A stretch of 52,473 bases of DNA, taken from an uncultured Pygmaiobacter sp. (GTDB lineage: Bacteria; Bacillota; Clostridia; Oscillospirales; Ruminococcaceae). A program made the position numbers and the translations under genes. The notes under the pieces are model-generated. The model saw only the letters and a list, made by a program, of their open reading frames with translations, was not told where the DNA came from and searched no databases. The stretch is from NCBI GenBank assembly GCA_944386485.1, contig CALXBG010000005.1, forward strand, positions 1-52,473, read 5' to 3'. Positions within the stretch are counted from its first letter, which is position 1. Each line of letters opens with the position of its first letter. Of this stretch, positions 1-7,811 are shown piece after piece.

Positions 1-1770
1 CTGGTTCTGGCCTTTTGTCTGCTGGCCGGTTGTTTTGTTTCTCCATCTTCAGTCCCTGCCTCATCACAACCCCACAGCAAGGGGGAATCTGAGGCAGAAT
101 TTATCCCCGCCCAGTCCCATCCGGCGACAATCCATGAGATTTCAACTGCCGAGGAGCTGGTCGCCTTTGCACAGGGCGTTAACAGCGGTGAGCTGAACAG
201 CGATAGCGGCGACTGGTGGGTTTTGACCAACGACATCGATCTCACCGGCATCGACTGGCAGCCGATCGGTGCGACGGTTTCCCCGATTTCAGGCAATCCT
301 CTTCTCCTCGACTACAACTATTATTCTGATAACTTTTATCTGAATGAGCAGGTCTATGAAAGTCCGCTGCTCTATTTTGATGGGCAGGGACACACGGTGC
401 GCGGTCTATCCTGTTTTCAGGACGTTCCCTATGGTATGGCCGGCTTTTTCTTCACCGTTGCGTCCGGCTCGGTGATCCGCAACCTGAATCTCGAGGGCAC
501 CGTCATCGGCGAAAAGGCCGGCGGACTCATTTTTCGCGCCGCAGGGCTGATCGAGAATTGCAGTTTTAGCGGGCAGGTGATCGGATACGGCGATGTCGGC
601 GGGCTGGCCAGTTCCGGTGTCAATGCGACTATCCGCTATTGCCGTGTCGACGCAGACGTCGCCGGAGGTAATACGGTGGGCGGGCTGATCGGTTCCACCG
701 GTACCTGCGACATCTCCAGCTGTTATGTGACCGGCACCGTTTCGGGCTATTCCGATCAACAGATTTCCACACTATCCGGTCTGACCTTTTCTCCCGACAT
801 CGGTATCATTCAGCAGATCGGCGGATTCGCGGGATATGGATTTGGAGAGTTGCCGGACTGCATCGCCGACACCGAACTCTACTGTTATGATGAAACCCGC
901 TTTTTGGGTTCCTTTGTCGGCACCACCAATAGCAACACCATCAGCGGCTGCTATTACAACAACGAAAAGAATCTGAACTGGGGATTCGGTACCATCCAGC
1001 TGCGGCTTCAGGACGGGCAGCTGTTTGACGGGCCCTATCCGGTAGGTTTTCGTCCTACCACCATCCGGGAGGACACCCCGGGCTGGACGCCGCTGGGCAT
1101 TGGTGCCGCCGAGATCGAGCAGCGGCTGAACACCATGTATGAGGAGTACCAGCCGATCAGCACCCCTCTGGATCAGGCACAGGCGGTTTACCAGCCGCGG
1201 GATTTCCTAGACCCTGAAACCCATGACAAGATCTTTATTCGCCGAAACTATCTCGACTGGATCGCCGACACCGGCGCGCTGGAGGTCAACTTTTCCGCCG
1301 GCGACATCTCCAGCTTTGGCCCGACCGAGGAGCGCGGCTCTCTGACCATGGCGCTCTACCGTTCGCTTGTCATGCCGGGCTTTCCAGAATCTCACCTCGA
1401 CGGCTATGACCCGCAGTCGCCTATCAGCGAGGGTTGGCTGCCGCAGCAATACCCGGAGGAAACGCTGCTCACCCTTTTCTCCTGCACCCGGGATATGGTG
1501 CGGGCAGCAAGCTCCGACTGCTACGACGCCGAACAGGGAAAGTATTATTACAGCTACACCCCGCCCGCGCAGAAGACGGTGCTTCAGGTCACCAGTTGGA
1601 AATGGCAGCAGGATTCCACGCTTTTGATTGATTATCAGTTGTACAAGGTATCCGAAGATGTCTCCCAAACCTGGCAGCCGCCGGTTTTGGCCGGCACAGG
1701 GCAGCTGCTTGTCCGGGTGCGCGATGGCAGCGCATGGACCTATCTCTCAAATGAATATACGGCTGTCTGA
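1..1770 (+). CDS. GLUG-repeat surface lipoprotein, 5' end missing
   Basis: The frame is open from the first base of the window, so the gene starts upstream. Bases 1-33 encode a hydrophobic stretch ending in Leu-Ala-Gly-Cys (bases 22-33), a lipobox, so the mature protein should be anchored to the outer face of the membrane. A Ser/Pro/Gln-rich linker follows. Roughly bases 400-770 encode Gly-rich repeats of the GLUG type, with recurring V-GGL blocks followed by I-x-x-C-x-x-x-G-x-V. GLUG repeats occur in clostridial surface adhesin-like proteins. The last ~230 residues have no motif I recognise. A terminator follows directly. Lipoprotein nature is well supported; the role (adhesion or carbohydrate contact) is inference. 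Confidence 0.8.
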   Translation: MVLAFCLLAGCFVSPSSVPASSQPHSKGESEAEFIPAQSHPATIHEISTAEELVAFAQGVNSGELNSDSGDWWVLTNDIDLTGIDWQPIGATVSPISGNPLLLDYNYYSDNFYLNEQVYESPLLYFDGQGHTVRGLSCFQDVPYGMAGFFFTVASGSVIRNLNLEGTVIGEKAGGLIFRAAGLIENCSFSGQVIGYGDVGGLASSGVNATIRYCRVDADVAGGNTVGGLIGSTGTCDISSCYVTGTVSGYSDQQISTLSGLTFSPDIGIIQQIGGFAGYGFGELPDCIADTELYCYDETRFLGSFVGTTNSNTISGCYYNNEKNLNWGFGTIQLRLQDGQLFDGPYPVGFRPTTIREDTPGWTPLGIGAAEIEQRLNTMYEEYQPISTPLDQAQAVYQPRDFLDPETHDKIFIRRNYLDWIADTGALEVNFSAGDISSFGPTEERGSLTMALYRSLVMPGFPESHLDGYDPQSPISEGWLPQQYPEETLLTLFSCTRDMVRAASSDCYDAEQGKYYYSYTPPAQKTVLQVTSWKWQQDSTLLIDYQLYKVSEDVSQTWQPPVLAGTGQLLVRVRDGSAWTYLSNEYTAV

Positions 1771-1786
1771 CCTTTTTTCATTTTTA

Positions 1787-1824
1787 CAGTCCCCGTCAGT
1801 TGAATGGCGGGGACTGCGTTTTTT
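1787..1824 (+). terminator. Rho-independent terminator after GLUG lipoprotein gene
   Basis: A 9-bp stem (1787-1795 with 1808-1816) is followed by a run of six T (1819-1824), just after the stop codon at 1770. Confidence 0.85.
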
Positions 1825-1851
1825 GTGTAAAATACTCCGATCCGGTATAAA
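1823..1851 (+). promoter_or_regulatory. Sigma-A promoter for the DegV gene
   Basis: TTGTGT (1823-1828), a 17-base spacer and TATAAA (1846-1851). It begins in the T run of the preceding terminator and lies about 95 bases before the DegV start. Confidence 0.6.
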
Positions 1852-1945
1852 AGGGCTTGCCCGATCCGATGCAAAATGGTATTCTTCTCGATGGGGGCTT
1901 TGAGCTAAATTGAAGTTCTCCTCTATTATCGGAAAGAGGGATATT

Positions 1946-2806
1946 ATGAAGCGCAAAATCATCCTCAGCGCAGACAGCACCTGTGATCTCGGTCCACAGC
2001 TGCAACAGCAATACGATGTGCATTTTTACCCATTCCACATCCTGCTGGATGACCGGTCCTACACCGACAGCGTGGATATTCATCCTGAGGATCTCTACCG
2101 GGCCTGGCGGGAACGACGCCTGCTGCCCAAGACCGCGGCGATCACCCCAACCGAGTATACCGATTATTTCCGTCCGTGGGTCGAGGCAGGGTTTGATGTA
2201 ATCCACATCAACCTCGGTTCCGCCCTCTCCTCAGCCCATCAGAACTGCCGCATCGCCGCGCAGAATCTGGGCCATGTCTATGTCGTGGACTCCTGCAATC
2301 TCTCCACCGGCATGGGACTGCTGGTATTGCAGGCCGGCGAGATGATCCTGCGGGGGATGTCCGCGCCCGAGATCCAGCAGCGGTTGGTGGAGATGGTTCC
2401 GCACAGCTACGCCAGCTTTGTGCTGGACACCCTTGAATTCATGCGGGCCGGCGGCCGGTGCAGCTCGGTAGCTGCTTTCGGTGCAAACCTGCTGCGGCTC
2501 AAGCCCTGTATTCAGGTGCATACCGAGCGGCAGGGCGGTATGGCGGTGGGCAAAAAATACCGCGGTCCGATGGAGACGGTTCTGCCCACATACATCAAAG
2601 ATCAGCTATCCGCGCATAACGACCTGGACCCGGAACACGTTTTCGTCACCCATTCCGGTGTGCCGAAGGAATGGCTTTCCCTTGCCTGTGACACGGTAAA
2701 AAAGACCAGCATTTTCCATCAATTGCACATCACCCAGGCCAGCTGTACCATTTCCTGTCATTGCGGACCAGGCACCCTCGGTGTCCTGTTTATGACTAAG
2801 TGTTAA
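1946..2806 (+). CDS. DegV family fatty-acid-binding protein
   Basis: The 286-residue product has the marks of the DegV family: Asp-Ser-Thr-Cys-Asp-Leu near residue 10, a Ser-Ala-Leu-Ser-Ser-Ala block near residue 83 that corresponds to the fatty-acid carboxylate site, and a C-terminal Cys-Gly-Pro-Gly-Thr-Leu-Gly motif. Family members bind a single fatty acid, and some (FakB) present it to the kinase FakA for phospholipid synthesis. No fakA-like gene is visible here. I chose ATG 1946 because GGAAAGAGGG sits just upstream; an in-frame start at 1910 lacks such a site. The length is typical. The gene is monocistronic, with its own promoter and a terminator on each side. Confidence 0.9.
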   Translation: MKRKIILSADSTCDLGPQLQQQYDVHFYPFHILLDDRSYTDSVDIHPEDLYRAWRERRLLPKTAAITPTEYTDYFRPWVEAGFDVIHINLGSALSSAHQNCRIAAQNLGHVYVVDSCNLSTGMGLLVLQAGEMILRGMSAPEIQQRLVEMVPHSYASFVLDTLEFMRAGGRCSSVAAFGANLLRLKPCIQVHTERQGGMAVGKKYRGPMETVLPTYIKDQLSAHNDLDPEHVFVTHSGVPKEWLSLACDTVKKTSIFHQLHITQASCTISCHCGPGTLGVLFMTKC

Positions 2807-2810
2807 AACA

Positions 2811-2846
2811 AAAAAATCGGACCGGGAAACCGGTCCGATTTTTTTA
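2811..2846. terminator. Bidirectional terminator between degV-type gene and anti-sigma gene
   Basis: An 11-bp perfect stem (2815-2825 with 2830-2840) with a GAAA loop is flanked by an A run upstream and a T run downstream, so it can serve both convergent genes. Confidence 0.9.
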
Positions 2847-2847
2847 T

Positions 2848-4119
2848 TCAGCCATCCATCTCCCATTGGGCAACCGGCGGATCCGTAAGATAATCCGGCT
2901 CGATCGCGGGGACATAGTAGGCCCCAAAGGTTCGCAGTCCGTTTTCGGTTTCCAAATCCGGCAGTTCGACCCAGAAGCGGTAGTAGGGCACGACAGTCTC
3001 GCTTCCCTCCCGATAAACCAGTTCGACCTGTCCAAGATGGTCAATACCGGGGAAAGTCTCGGTCACGCTGGTGTAGCAGCGGCCCTCGACGAGCGCCTGT
3101 TCCGCCTCATCAACCGTGATCAGCGGATACTGCCCCATCAACTCGCCCACCGCCTGTCTGCCCCAGACGCGCAGTCCCGTACAGCTGCTGCCGGTCTCGT
3201 CCAGATAGAACTGCACTCCGCCGAAGCTGTAATCCAGCAGCTGCTCCACCAGCTCTCCGCCGTTTCGCACCCGGAGGGTCAGCATCTTTTCGCCCGTATT
3301 GCTGTATTCCACCCGCACCTGTGGCTGCGGATCCGCAATCTCCAACGCCTTTGCATACTGTTCGGCAAGATAGAGGGCGGTGCCGGCGGCATCCTCACCA
3401 TCGCTCTGTTGCGTCAGCCGATAAGCCTCGGGCAGTACAAGCGGCTGTGCAAGATTCATTGTAAACTCCCCGGTGGTACTCATGCTGAATTCAGTCCCCT
3501 CTGCGCTTGCCCGCGCCGAGACCGGCCGCACATTGATCTCATAATTTGGATCGGTATCCGGGTCGCGTCCCTGCTCTTCCAGCCGCTCACGATAACGCTG
3601 TACCTGTTCTTCGCTCGGGCTGATCGCTACCTCACCGACCGTGTAACCCAGCGCCCCGGCAAGCTGCCGCAGTTGCTGCTCCATCTCCTGAGCGTTCAAG
3701 CCAAATCGGCACGCGCCGTCTATGAGAACTTCATTTTGATTGCGATAGACCGGCAACTCAGCCAGCTCCTCCCCGGTCCAAGGGCAGCCGCCGTCAAGTT
3801 CCTCCGCAGTACGAACCACAATGCCCTCGAATCCGAAACCTGCCATCGTCCAGCCCAAAATGACCGGTTCAAGATCGGCCTGCACGGCATCGGCCGCCTC
3901 AGACTCCCCGCCCGCCATCTGCTGAAGGTCACTCGCCTGTCCGGCGCTATTCCCACCCATCGCGGGTTTCGGCAACAGCAGGATTACAAGGACAGCGCAG
4001 GCCGCTGCCAACCCCCAGCGCTGCCACCGGATAGCCCGCAGCCGCTGTGGCCGTTCTGCCTCAAGCACCAACTCGTCGTCCAGCAAACCAATCGCACAAA
4101 GCAGCTCCTTTGCGTTCAT
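2848..4119 (-). CDS. Membrane-anchored anti-sigma-like protein paired with ECF sigma factor
   Basis: The 423-residue protein has a short cytoplasmic N-terminus (about 32 residues), one transmembrane segment (about residues 33-50) and a large extracytoplasmic part. The ATG at 4119 overlaps the TGA of the upstream sigma gene by four bases (ATGA), which implies translational coupling. This layout (short N-terminal segment, single helix, large outer sensor domain) is that of regulators which hold ECF sigma factors at the membrane. I see no zinc-finger HxxxCxxC motif and cannot name the family of the outer domain. The anti-sigma role therefore rests on position and topology. A longer in-frame extension to 4245 lies inside the sigma gene and is not the real start. 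Confidence 0.75.
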   Translation of the reverse strand: MNAKELLCAIGLLDDELVLEAERPQRLRAIRWQRWGLAAACAVLVILLLPKPAMGGNSAGQASDLQQMAGGESEAADAVQADLEPVILGWTMAGFGFEGIVVRTAEELDGGCPWTGEELAELPVYRNQNEVLIDGACRFGLNAQEMEQQLRQLAGALGYTVGEVAISPSEEQVQRYRERLEEQGRDPDTDPNYEINVRPVSARASAEGTEFSMSTTGEFTMNLAQPLVLPEAYRLTQQSDGEDAAGTALYLAEQYAKALEIADPQPQVRVEYSNTGEKMLTLRVRNGGELVEQLLDYSFGGVQFYLDETGSSCTGLRVWGRQAVGELMGQYPLITVDEAEQALVEGRCYTSVTETFPGIDHLGQVELVYREGSETVVPYYRFWVELPDLETENGLRTFGAYYVPAIEPDYLTDPPVAQWEMDG

Positions 4120-4679
4120 ATCGTCACCCCCTGCTTCAAAAGATTTTCCCGCAGCCGTGCGCGGGTTCTGCTGAGAAGGGTGCGGACATTGCTCTCGGTG
4201 AGCCCGGTTTGCCGGGCAATCTCCGCTACCGGATCGCCGTACCAATACCGCCGCACAAAGACCACCCGTGCCGTTCGGCTTTGGCCCCGCAAAAATGCAC
4301 CGATCATTTCCGCAAGGACCGACCCGTCCAATTCCGGTTCAACCTCCTGTCCCCCCGGCAAACACTCAGCCAATTCATCGAGAAGAAGCTGGGCGGGGCA
4401 GCTGCGCTTTTGTGCGGTATAATAGTCGATCTTGTCCAGTGCATGGTTGCGGGCAATTCGGCCCAAAAAAGGCGCCAGCCGTTGTGGCCGGGCTGTCGGC
4501 ATCGAATTCCATGCCGACAGCATCGTGTCATTCTCGCATTCCTCTACATCCTCCCGCCGGTCACCCAGCAGGTTGCGGATGATGGTACGGCAATAGCCCC
4601 CATATTTGCGTGCTGTCTCCCGCAGCGCCTCTTCGCTGCGCTTCCAGAACAACTCGACGATGGTCGCATCCTCCAGCAT
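4116..4679 (-). CDS. RNA polymerase ECF-type sigma factor
   Basis: The 187-residue protein has sigma-70 region 2 in the N-terminal half, with an acidic Asp-Val-Glu-Glu-Cys-Glu-Asn-Asp block and a Trp downstream. Region 4 is at the C-terminus, with a helix-turn-helix around Ile-Ala-Arg-Gln-Thr-Gly-Leu-Thr-Glu-Ser-Asn-Val-Arg. There is no region 3, as expected for ECF factors. The start at 4679 is chosen because a GGGGGGAG ribosome site precedes it; an upstream start at 4727 has none. The gene overlaps the anti-sigma-like gene by four bases. A promoter with an ECF-type -10 (CGTC) lies upstream, suggesting autoregulation. Confidence 0.9.
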   Translation of the reverse strand: MLEDATIVELFWKRSEEALRETARKYGGYCRTIIRNLLGDRREDVEECENDTMLSAWNSMPTARPQRLAPFLGRIARNHALDKIDYYTAQKRSCPAQLLLDELAECLPGGQEVEPELDGSVLAEMIGAFLRGQSRTARVVFVRRYWYGDPVAEIARQTGLTESNVRTLLSRTRARLRENLLKQGVTI

Positions 4680-4745
4680 AATCTCTCCCCCCTTGGCCGC
4701 CGTGCCTGCGCGTAGGCAGAATACCATTTCCCTTCACCCTTAAAT

Positions 4746-4771
4746 GACGCTTAAAATACCCCAATATTACA
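4746..4771 (-). promoter_or_regulatory. Putative ECF-type autoregulated promoter
   Basis: Read on the minus strand: TGTAAT (4771-4766), a 16-base spacer, CGTC (4749-4746). This resembles the TGAAAC/TGTAAC-N16-CGTC promoters recognised by many Firmicute ECF sigma factors, and it lies about 65 bases before the sigma start. Confidence 0.6.
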
Positions 4772-4780
4772 AGTATTTAT

Positions 4781-4818
4781 AAAAAAATCCCGGCAGACGG
4801 GCTATCCGCTGCCGGGAT
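4781..4818 (-). terminator. Terminator of the Na/Pi cotransporter gene
   Basis: A 10-bp stem (4787-4796 with 4809-4818) is followed on the minus strand by seven T (complement of 4781-4787), directly after the minus-strand stop codon at 4828. Confidence 0.85.
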
Positions 4819-4827
4819 CGGTTTCAT

Positions 4828-6609
4828 TCAGATTGTCTCCTGACGGATCGGAGAGAGATATTTCAGTTCATAGCTGGCAAGACGGTCGTTGTAGTCCTCC
4901 ACATACCCATCGTGCAGCTTACGGCGCATTTCATGAGCGTCGAACTCCTCGTCGCCCGTCTCGCTGCCGATGACCCGCGCCGCAATATTGGAGCAGTGGT
5001 CGGCAATCCGCTCAAGGTTGGTGAGCACCTCAAGGAAAACCACGCCGCTCTGGATCGCACACTGGCCGTTTTGCAGCCGGTTGATATGCCGGTTGTGCAG
5101 CAGCTCGCAGATGTTATCGATCGTTTCCTCAAGAGGCTCAACGCTGGAGGCCAGCTGCGCGTCGTTGTGGCGGAAGCTCTTTTCTGCCAGCTCGATGATC
5201 TCCTTGATTGCCCCGTCGAGCACATTCAACTCATATCGGGCCGACTCGGAGAAGCTGAGTTCCTTATCGAACATCTCACCGCTGCGCTCGACTACGTTAA
5301 TCGCGTAGTCGCCAATTCGCTCAAATTCGGTGATATAAGCCAGCAGATCGGAGACCTTGTGGCTCTCGGTCTCAGAGAGCTCACGGTCCGAGATCTTGAC
5401 CAGATAATTGCCAATGTAATATTCCAGCTTGTCCACAATATCCTCGCGGGCATTCACCTGCGTGATGATCTCAAGATTGTGGTCGTAGAGCAGCGGAATC
5501 GCTACCTCATAGTTGTGGCGAGCATTGCGGGCCATCTGCTCCACCGCGCTGTGCGCCTGCTGAATCGCGACTGCCGGAGAGCCGAACAGACGCTCATCAA
5601 GTACCGGCATCTCGTTGTCCTGCTCCTCGTCGCCCCGGTCGGGAATGGTGAGGGTCGCCAGCTTGGCCAGAACCTTGGTAAAGGGAAGAAAGATCAAGGT
5701 CGTCACAACATTGAACAGGGTGTGGAAGTTCGCAATGTCACCGCGGTTCATCGTTGCATCCCAGAACGGAATTCCGATGGTGTATTTAACGCCGTAAAGA
5801 ACCCCCATGAAGAGCAGGGTGCCGATGATATTGAAATAAAGATGGACGATCGCCGCTCTCTTAGCGCCCTTGGAAGCGCCGATCGATGCGATCAGCGGGG
5901 TGGAGCAGGTACCGATATTCTGTCCCAGGATGATGGGGATCGCACTACCCCAGGTCACCACACCGGTAGTGGAAAGTGCCTGCAGGATACCTACCGAAGC
6001 CGAAGAGCTCTGAATTGCGATGGTCACCAGCATACCGGCCAAAACACCGAGAATCGGGTTTTGCAGGCTGGAGAAGAGTTCGAGGAACAGCGGACTGTCC
6101 TTGAGCGGCGCAACCGCCGTCTCCATCGTAAACATACCGGTAAACAGCACACCGAAACCAACCAGAATCTGGCCGATGTTCCGCTTGCCGGGCGCCTTGA
6201 AAAAGACAAAGAGAATCGCTCCGATAAAGGCAAAAACGGGAGCTAGTGTGGTAGGCTTGAGCAGCTGCAAGAACAGATTCTCGCCGCCCAGATCCGATAA
6301 CCGAATGATCTGGCCGGTCACGGTTGTGCCGATATTGGCACCCATAATGACTCCGATCGCCTGAGGCAGCTGCATGATGCCCGAGTTGACAAGGCCGATG
6401 ACGATGACGGTGGTGGCCGCCGAAGACTGAATCAGGCCGGTGAGCACCGCACCCAGAATTACCGCCATTACGGTGGTGGAGGTCAATTTCTTGAGCACGC
6501 CCTCCATCTTGCCGCCAGCCAGCTTTTCCAGGCCAGAACCCATAATGCTCATGCCGTATAGGAACAGCGCGATACCGCCTGCTAATGAGATCACCGAAAA
6601 AATATCCAT
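4828..6609 (-). CDS. Na/Pi cotransporter family protein with PhoU-like domain
   Basis: The 593-residue membrane protein has two related helix blocks carrying Gln-Ser-Ser-Ala-Ala-Thr-Thr and Gln-Ser-Ser-Ser-Ala-Ser, the paired QSS signatures of the NptA/PNaS family that imports phosphate with sodium. The C-terminal third (from about residue 350) is soluble and helical and resembles PhoU, the phosphate-signalling domain often fused to bacterial members. ATG 6609 is preferred because GGGGG lies about five bases upstream; an in-frame start at 6666 lacks a ribosome site. A symmetric element (6685-6714) lies upstream and may be an operator. Phosphate as substrate is inferred from the family. Confidence 0.9.
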   Translation of the reverse strand: MDIFSVISLAGGIALFLYGMSIMGSGLEKLAGGKMEGVLKKLTSTTVMAVILGAVLTGLIQSSAATTVIVIGLVNSGIMQLPQAIGVIMGANIGTTVTGQIIRLSDLGGENLFLQLLKPTTLAPVFAFIGAILFVFFKAPGKRNIGQILVGFGVLFTGMFTMETAVAPLKDSPLFLELFSSLQNPILGVLAGMLVTIAIQSSSASVGILQALSTTGVVTWGSAIPIILGQNIGTCSTPLIASIGASKGAKRAAIVHLYFNIIGTLLFMGVLYGVKYTIGIPFWDATMNRGDIANFHTLFNVVTTLIFLPFTKVLAKLATLTIPDRGDEEQDNEMPVLDERLFGSPAVAIQQAHSAVEQMARNARHNYEVAIPLLYDHNLEIITQVNAREDIVDKLEYYIGNYLVKISDRELSETESHKVSDLLAYITEFERIGDYAINVVERSGEMFDKELSFSESARYELNVLDGAIKEIIELAEKSFRHNDAQLASSVEPLEETIDNICELLHNRHINRLQNGQCAIQSGVVFLEVLTNLERIADHCSNIAARVIGSETGDEEFDAHEMRRKLHDGYVEDYNDRLASYELKYLSPIRQETI

Positions 6610-6684
6610 CGTATCCCCCGTTTTCAGGTTTTTTCTTTCTGTGCTCTTTATCATTTTTTCGATCAAATCCGCATGCAGATCCAG

Positions 6685-6714
6685 TATACCATTCTTTTGT
6701 AGAGAGATGGTATA
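6685..6714. promoter_or_regulatory. Inverted repeat, possible operator upstream of Na/Pi cotransporter gene
   Basis: TATACCAT (6685-6692) and ATGGTATA (6707-6714) form a perfect 8-base inverted repeat with a 14-base gap. The left arm overlaps a minus-strand TATACT (6688-6683) that could be the -10 of the cotransporter gene. No good -35 is visible. Confidence 0.4.
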
Positions 6715-6803
6715 GTTTTTGTAATGCGGTCATTAAAAAATGTTATACTGCACAAAAAACGGAGAAGCTTTTGGATATTTTAACTGTTTTTAAGGAGACA
6801 AGA

Positions 6804-7139
6804 TCATCCGTAGATATGAACCGCCACCCCGGCCGGCATACAGATCGCATACTCGCCCTCATTGCAAATAAACCCGAATCCCTCGCACAGGTGATCGGGG
6901 CATTGGGAATTGATGAACCGGATTGCACCGTCCTTGACCTCCAGCGTTACGGGCAGCGCAGCATCGTCGATCTGATAAATTTCGTCTTGCGAGAGGTCAA
7001 TCTGCCGTGTCTTGCCGCCCTCTACCGTCACGGTAGCCTTGACCCCGGCGCTGCGGGTGGCATAAAAGAGCGCAAGTCCCCCTGTCAACAGCAAAAGCGC
7101 CACCAGCACAATCAGGTCCCGCTTTTTGATAAGCTTCAT
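6804..7139 (-). CDS. NusG domain II-containing membrane-anchored protein
   Basis: A 111-residue protein with a Lys/Arg start, one N-terminal transmembrane helix (about residues 8-26) and a small outer beta domain. It contains Cys-Pro-Asp-His-Leu-Cys and, later, Ile-Cys-Met-Pro. These are hallmarks of the small clostridial family annotated as NusG domain II, which is not the NusG elongation factor itself. Family function is unknown; such genes often neighbour Gx transporters or FAD:protein FMN transferase genes, but neither is present here. It follows pyrophosphatase on the same strand with a hairpin between them. Confidence 0.8.
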   Translation of the reverse strand: MKLIKKRDLIVLVALLLLTGGLALFYATRSAGVKATVTVEGGKTRQIDLSQDEIYQIDDAALPVTLEVKDGAIRFINSQCPDHLCEGFGFICNEGEYAICMPAGVAVHIYG

Positions 7140-7170
7140 ATTTTTTCCTTTCCGCCCGCCCCAGGCTGTA

Positions 7171-7205
7171 AAGACAAAGGACCGGCGCCCTGAAAAGGGC
7201 GTCGG
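7171..7205 (-). terminator. Hairpin after pyrophosphatase gene
   Basis: A 10-bp stem with one mismatch or wobble (7182-7191 with 7196-7205) and a GAAA loop is followed on the minus strand by a mildly T-rich stretch. It may only partly separate pyrophosphatase from the NusG-II-like gene. Confidence 0.6.
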
Positions 7206-7217
7206 CCCGGTGCCGTC

Positions 7218-7751
7218 TCACCGGCAGAATTTTTCAATATAGGCGTCCAGCGCCTCCTGAATGACCCGGCGCGCCTGATCGGCTCCGGCCACATCGTCCA
7301 CGATGGTCTCTTTGCCCTCAAGGCTCTTGTAGACGGTAAAGAAATGCCGCATCTCGTTATAGATATGCGTCGGCAGCTCGCTGATGTCCCGATACTCATT
7401 ATAGGTCGGGTCCTCAAACGGAATCGCGATGATCTTCTCATCCCGCTTGCCGGAGTCCAGCATGGTCATTACCCCGATCGGGTAGCAGCGAACCAAGCTC
7501 ATGGGCAGGATATTTTCGCTGCAGACAACCAGCACATCGAGCGGGTCGCCGTCCTCAGCATAGGTGCGGGGAATCAATCCGTAGTTTGCTGGATAGTGGG
7601 TAGACGTATAAAGGATCCGATCGAGAATGATGTGACCGGTCTCCTTGTCGAGTTCGTATTTGTTTTTGGAGCCCTTCTCGATCTCAATCACAGCGATAAA
7701 ATCCTCCGGATTGATTCGGGACGGGCTGATGTCATGCCAGATATTTGCCAT
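7218..7751 (-). CDS. ppa: Inorganic pyrophosphatase, family I
   Basis: This 177-residue cytoplasmic enzyme hydrolyses pyrophosphate to two phosphates. It matches soluble family I: Asn-Lys-Tyr-Glu near residue 30, Tyr-Pro-Ala-Asn-Tyr-Gly, and the metal-binding Glu-Asp-Gly-Asp-Pro-Leu-Asp-Val-Leu-Val block. The length is typical of bacterial monomers that form hexamers. ATG 7751 is chosen over an upstream in-frame codon because the protein aligns from there and a GAGAGG/GGAAAG region precedes it. A strong sigma-A promoter lies just upstream. Clostridia often use family II or membrane enzymes instead, so a family I gene is worth noting but not odd. Confidence 0.95.
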   Translation of the reverse strand: MANIWHDISPSRINPEDFIAVIEIEKGSKNKYELDKETGHIILDRILYTSTHYPANYGLIPRTYAEDGDPLDVLVVCSENILPMSLVRCYPIGVMTMLDSGKRDEKIIAIPFEDPTYNEYRDISELPTHIYNEMRHFFTVYKSLEGKETIVDDVAGADQARRVIQEALDAYIEKFCR

Positions 7752-7777
7752 TGCTTTCCAACCTCTCTTTCGAGCAC

Positions 7778-7806
7778 AGTATAGCATCTGCAGGGTGCAA
7801 AGTCAA
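7778..7806 (-). promoter_or_regulatory. Sigma-A promoter for ppa
   Basis: On the minus strand: TTGACT (7806-7801), a 17-base spacer and TATACT (7783-7778), about 27 bases before the ppa start. Confidence 0.8.
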
Positions 7807-7811
7807 AAAAT

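Noticed and set aside
2800-4422. A long plus-strand frame across the anti-sigma gene (540 codons).
   Set aside because: It is antisense to two genes with strong ribosome sites and family motifs, has no ribosome site and encodes no recognisable domain.
4912-6246. A 444-codon plus-strand frame across the Na/Pi cotransporter.
   Set aside because: It is antisense to a gene with clear family motifs and has no ribosome site.
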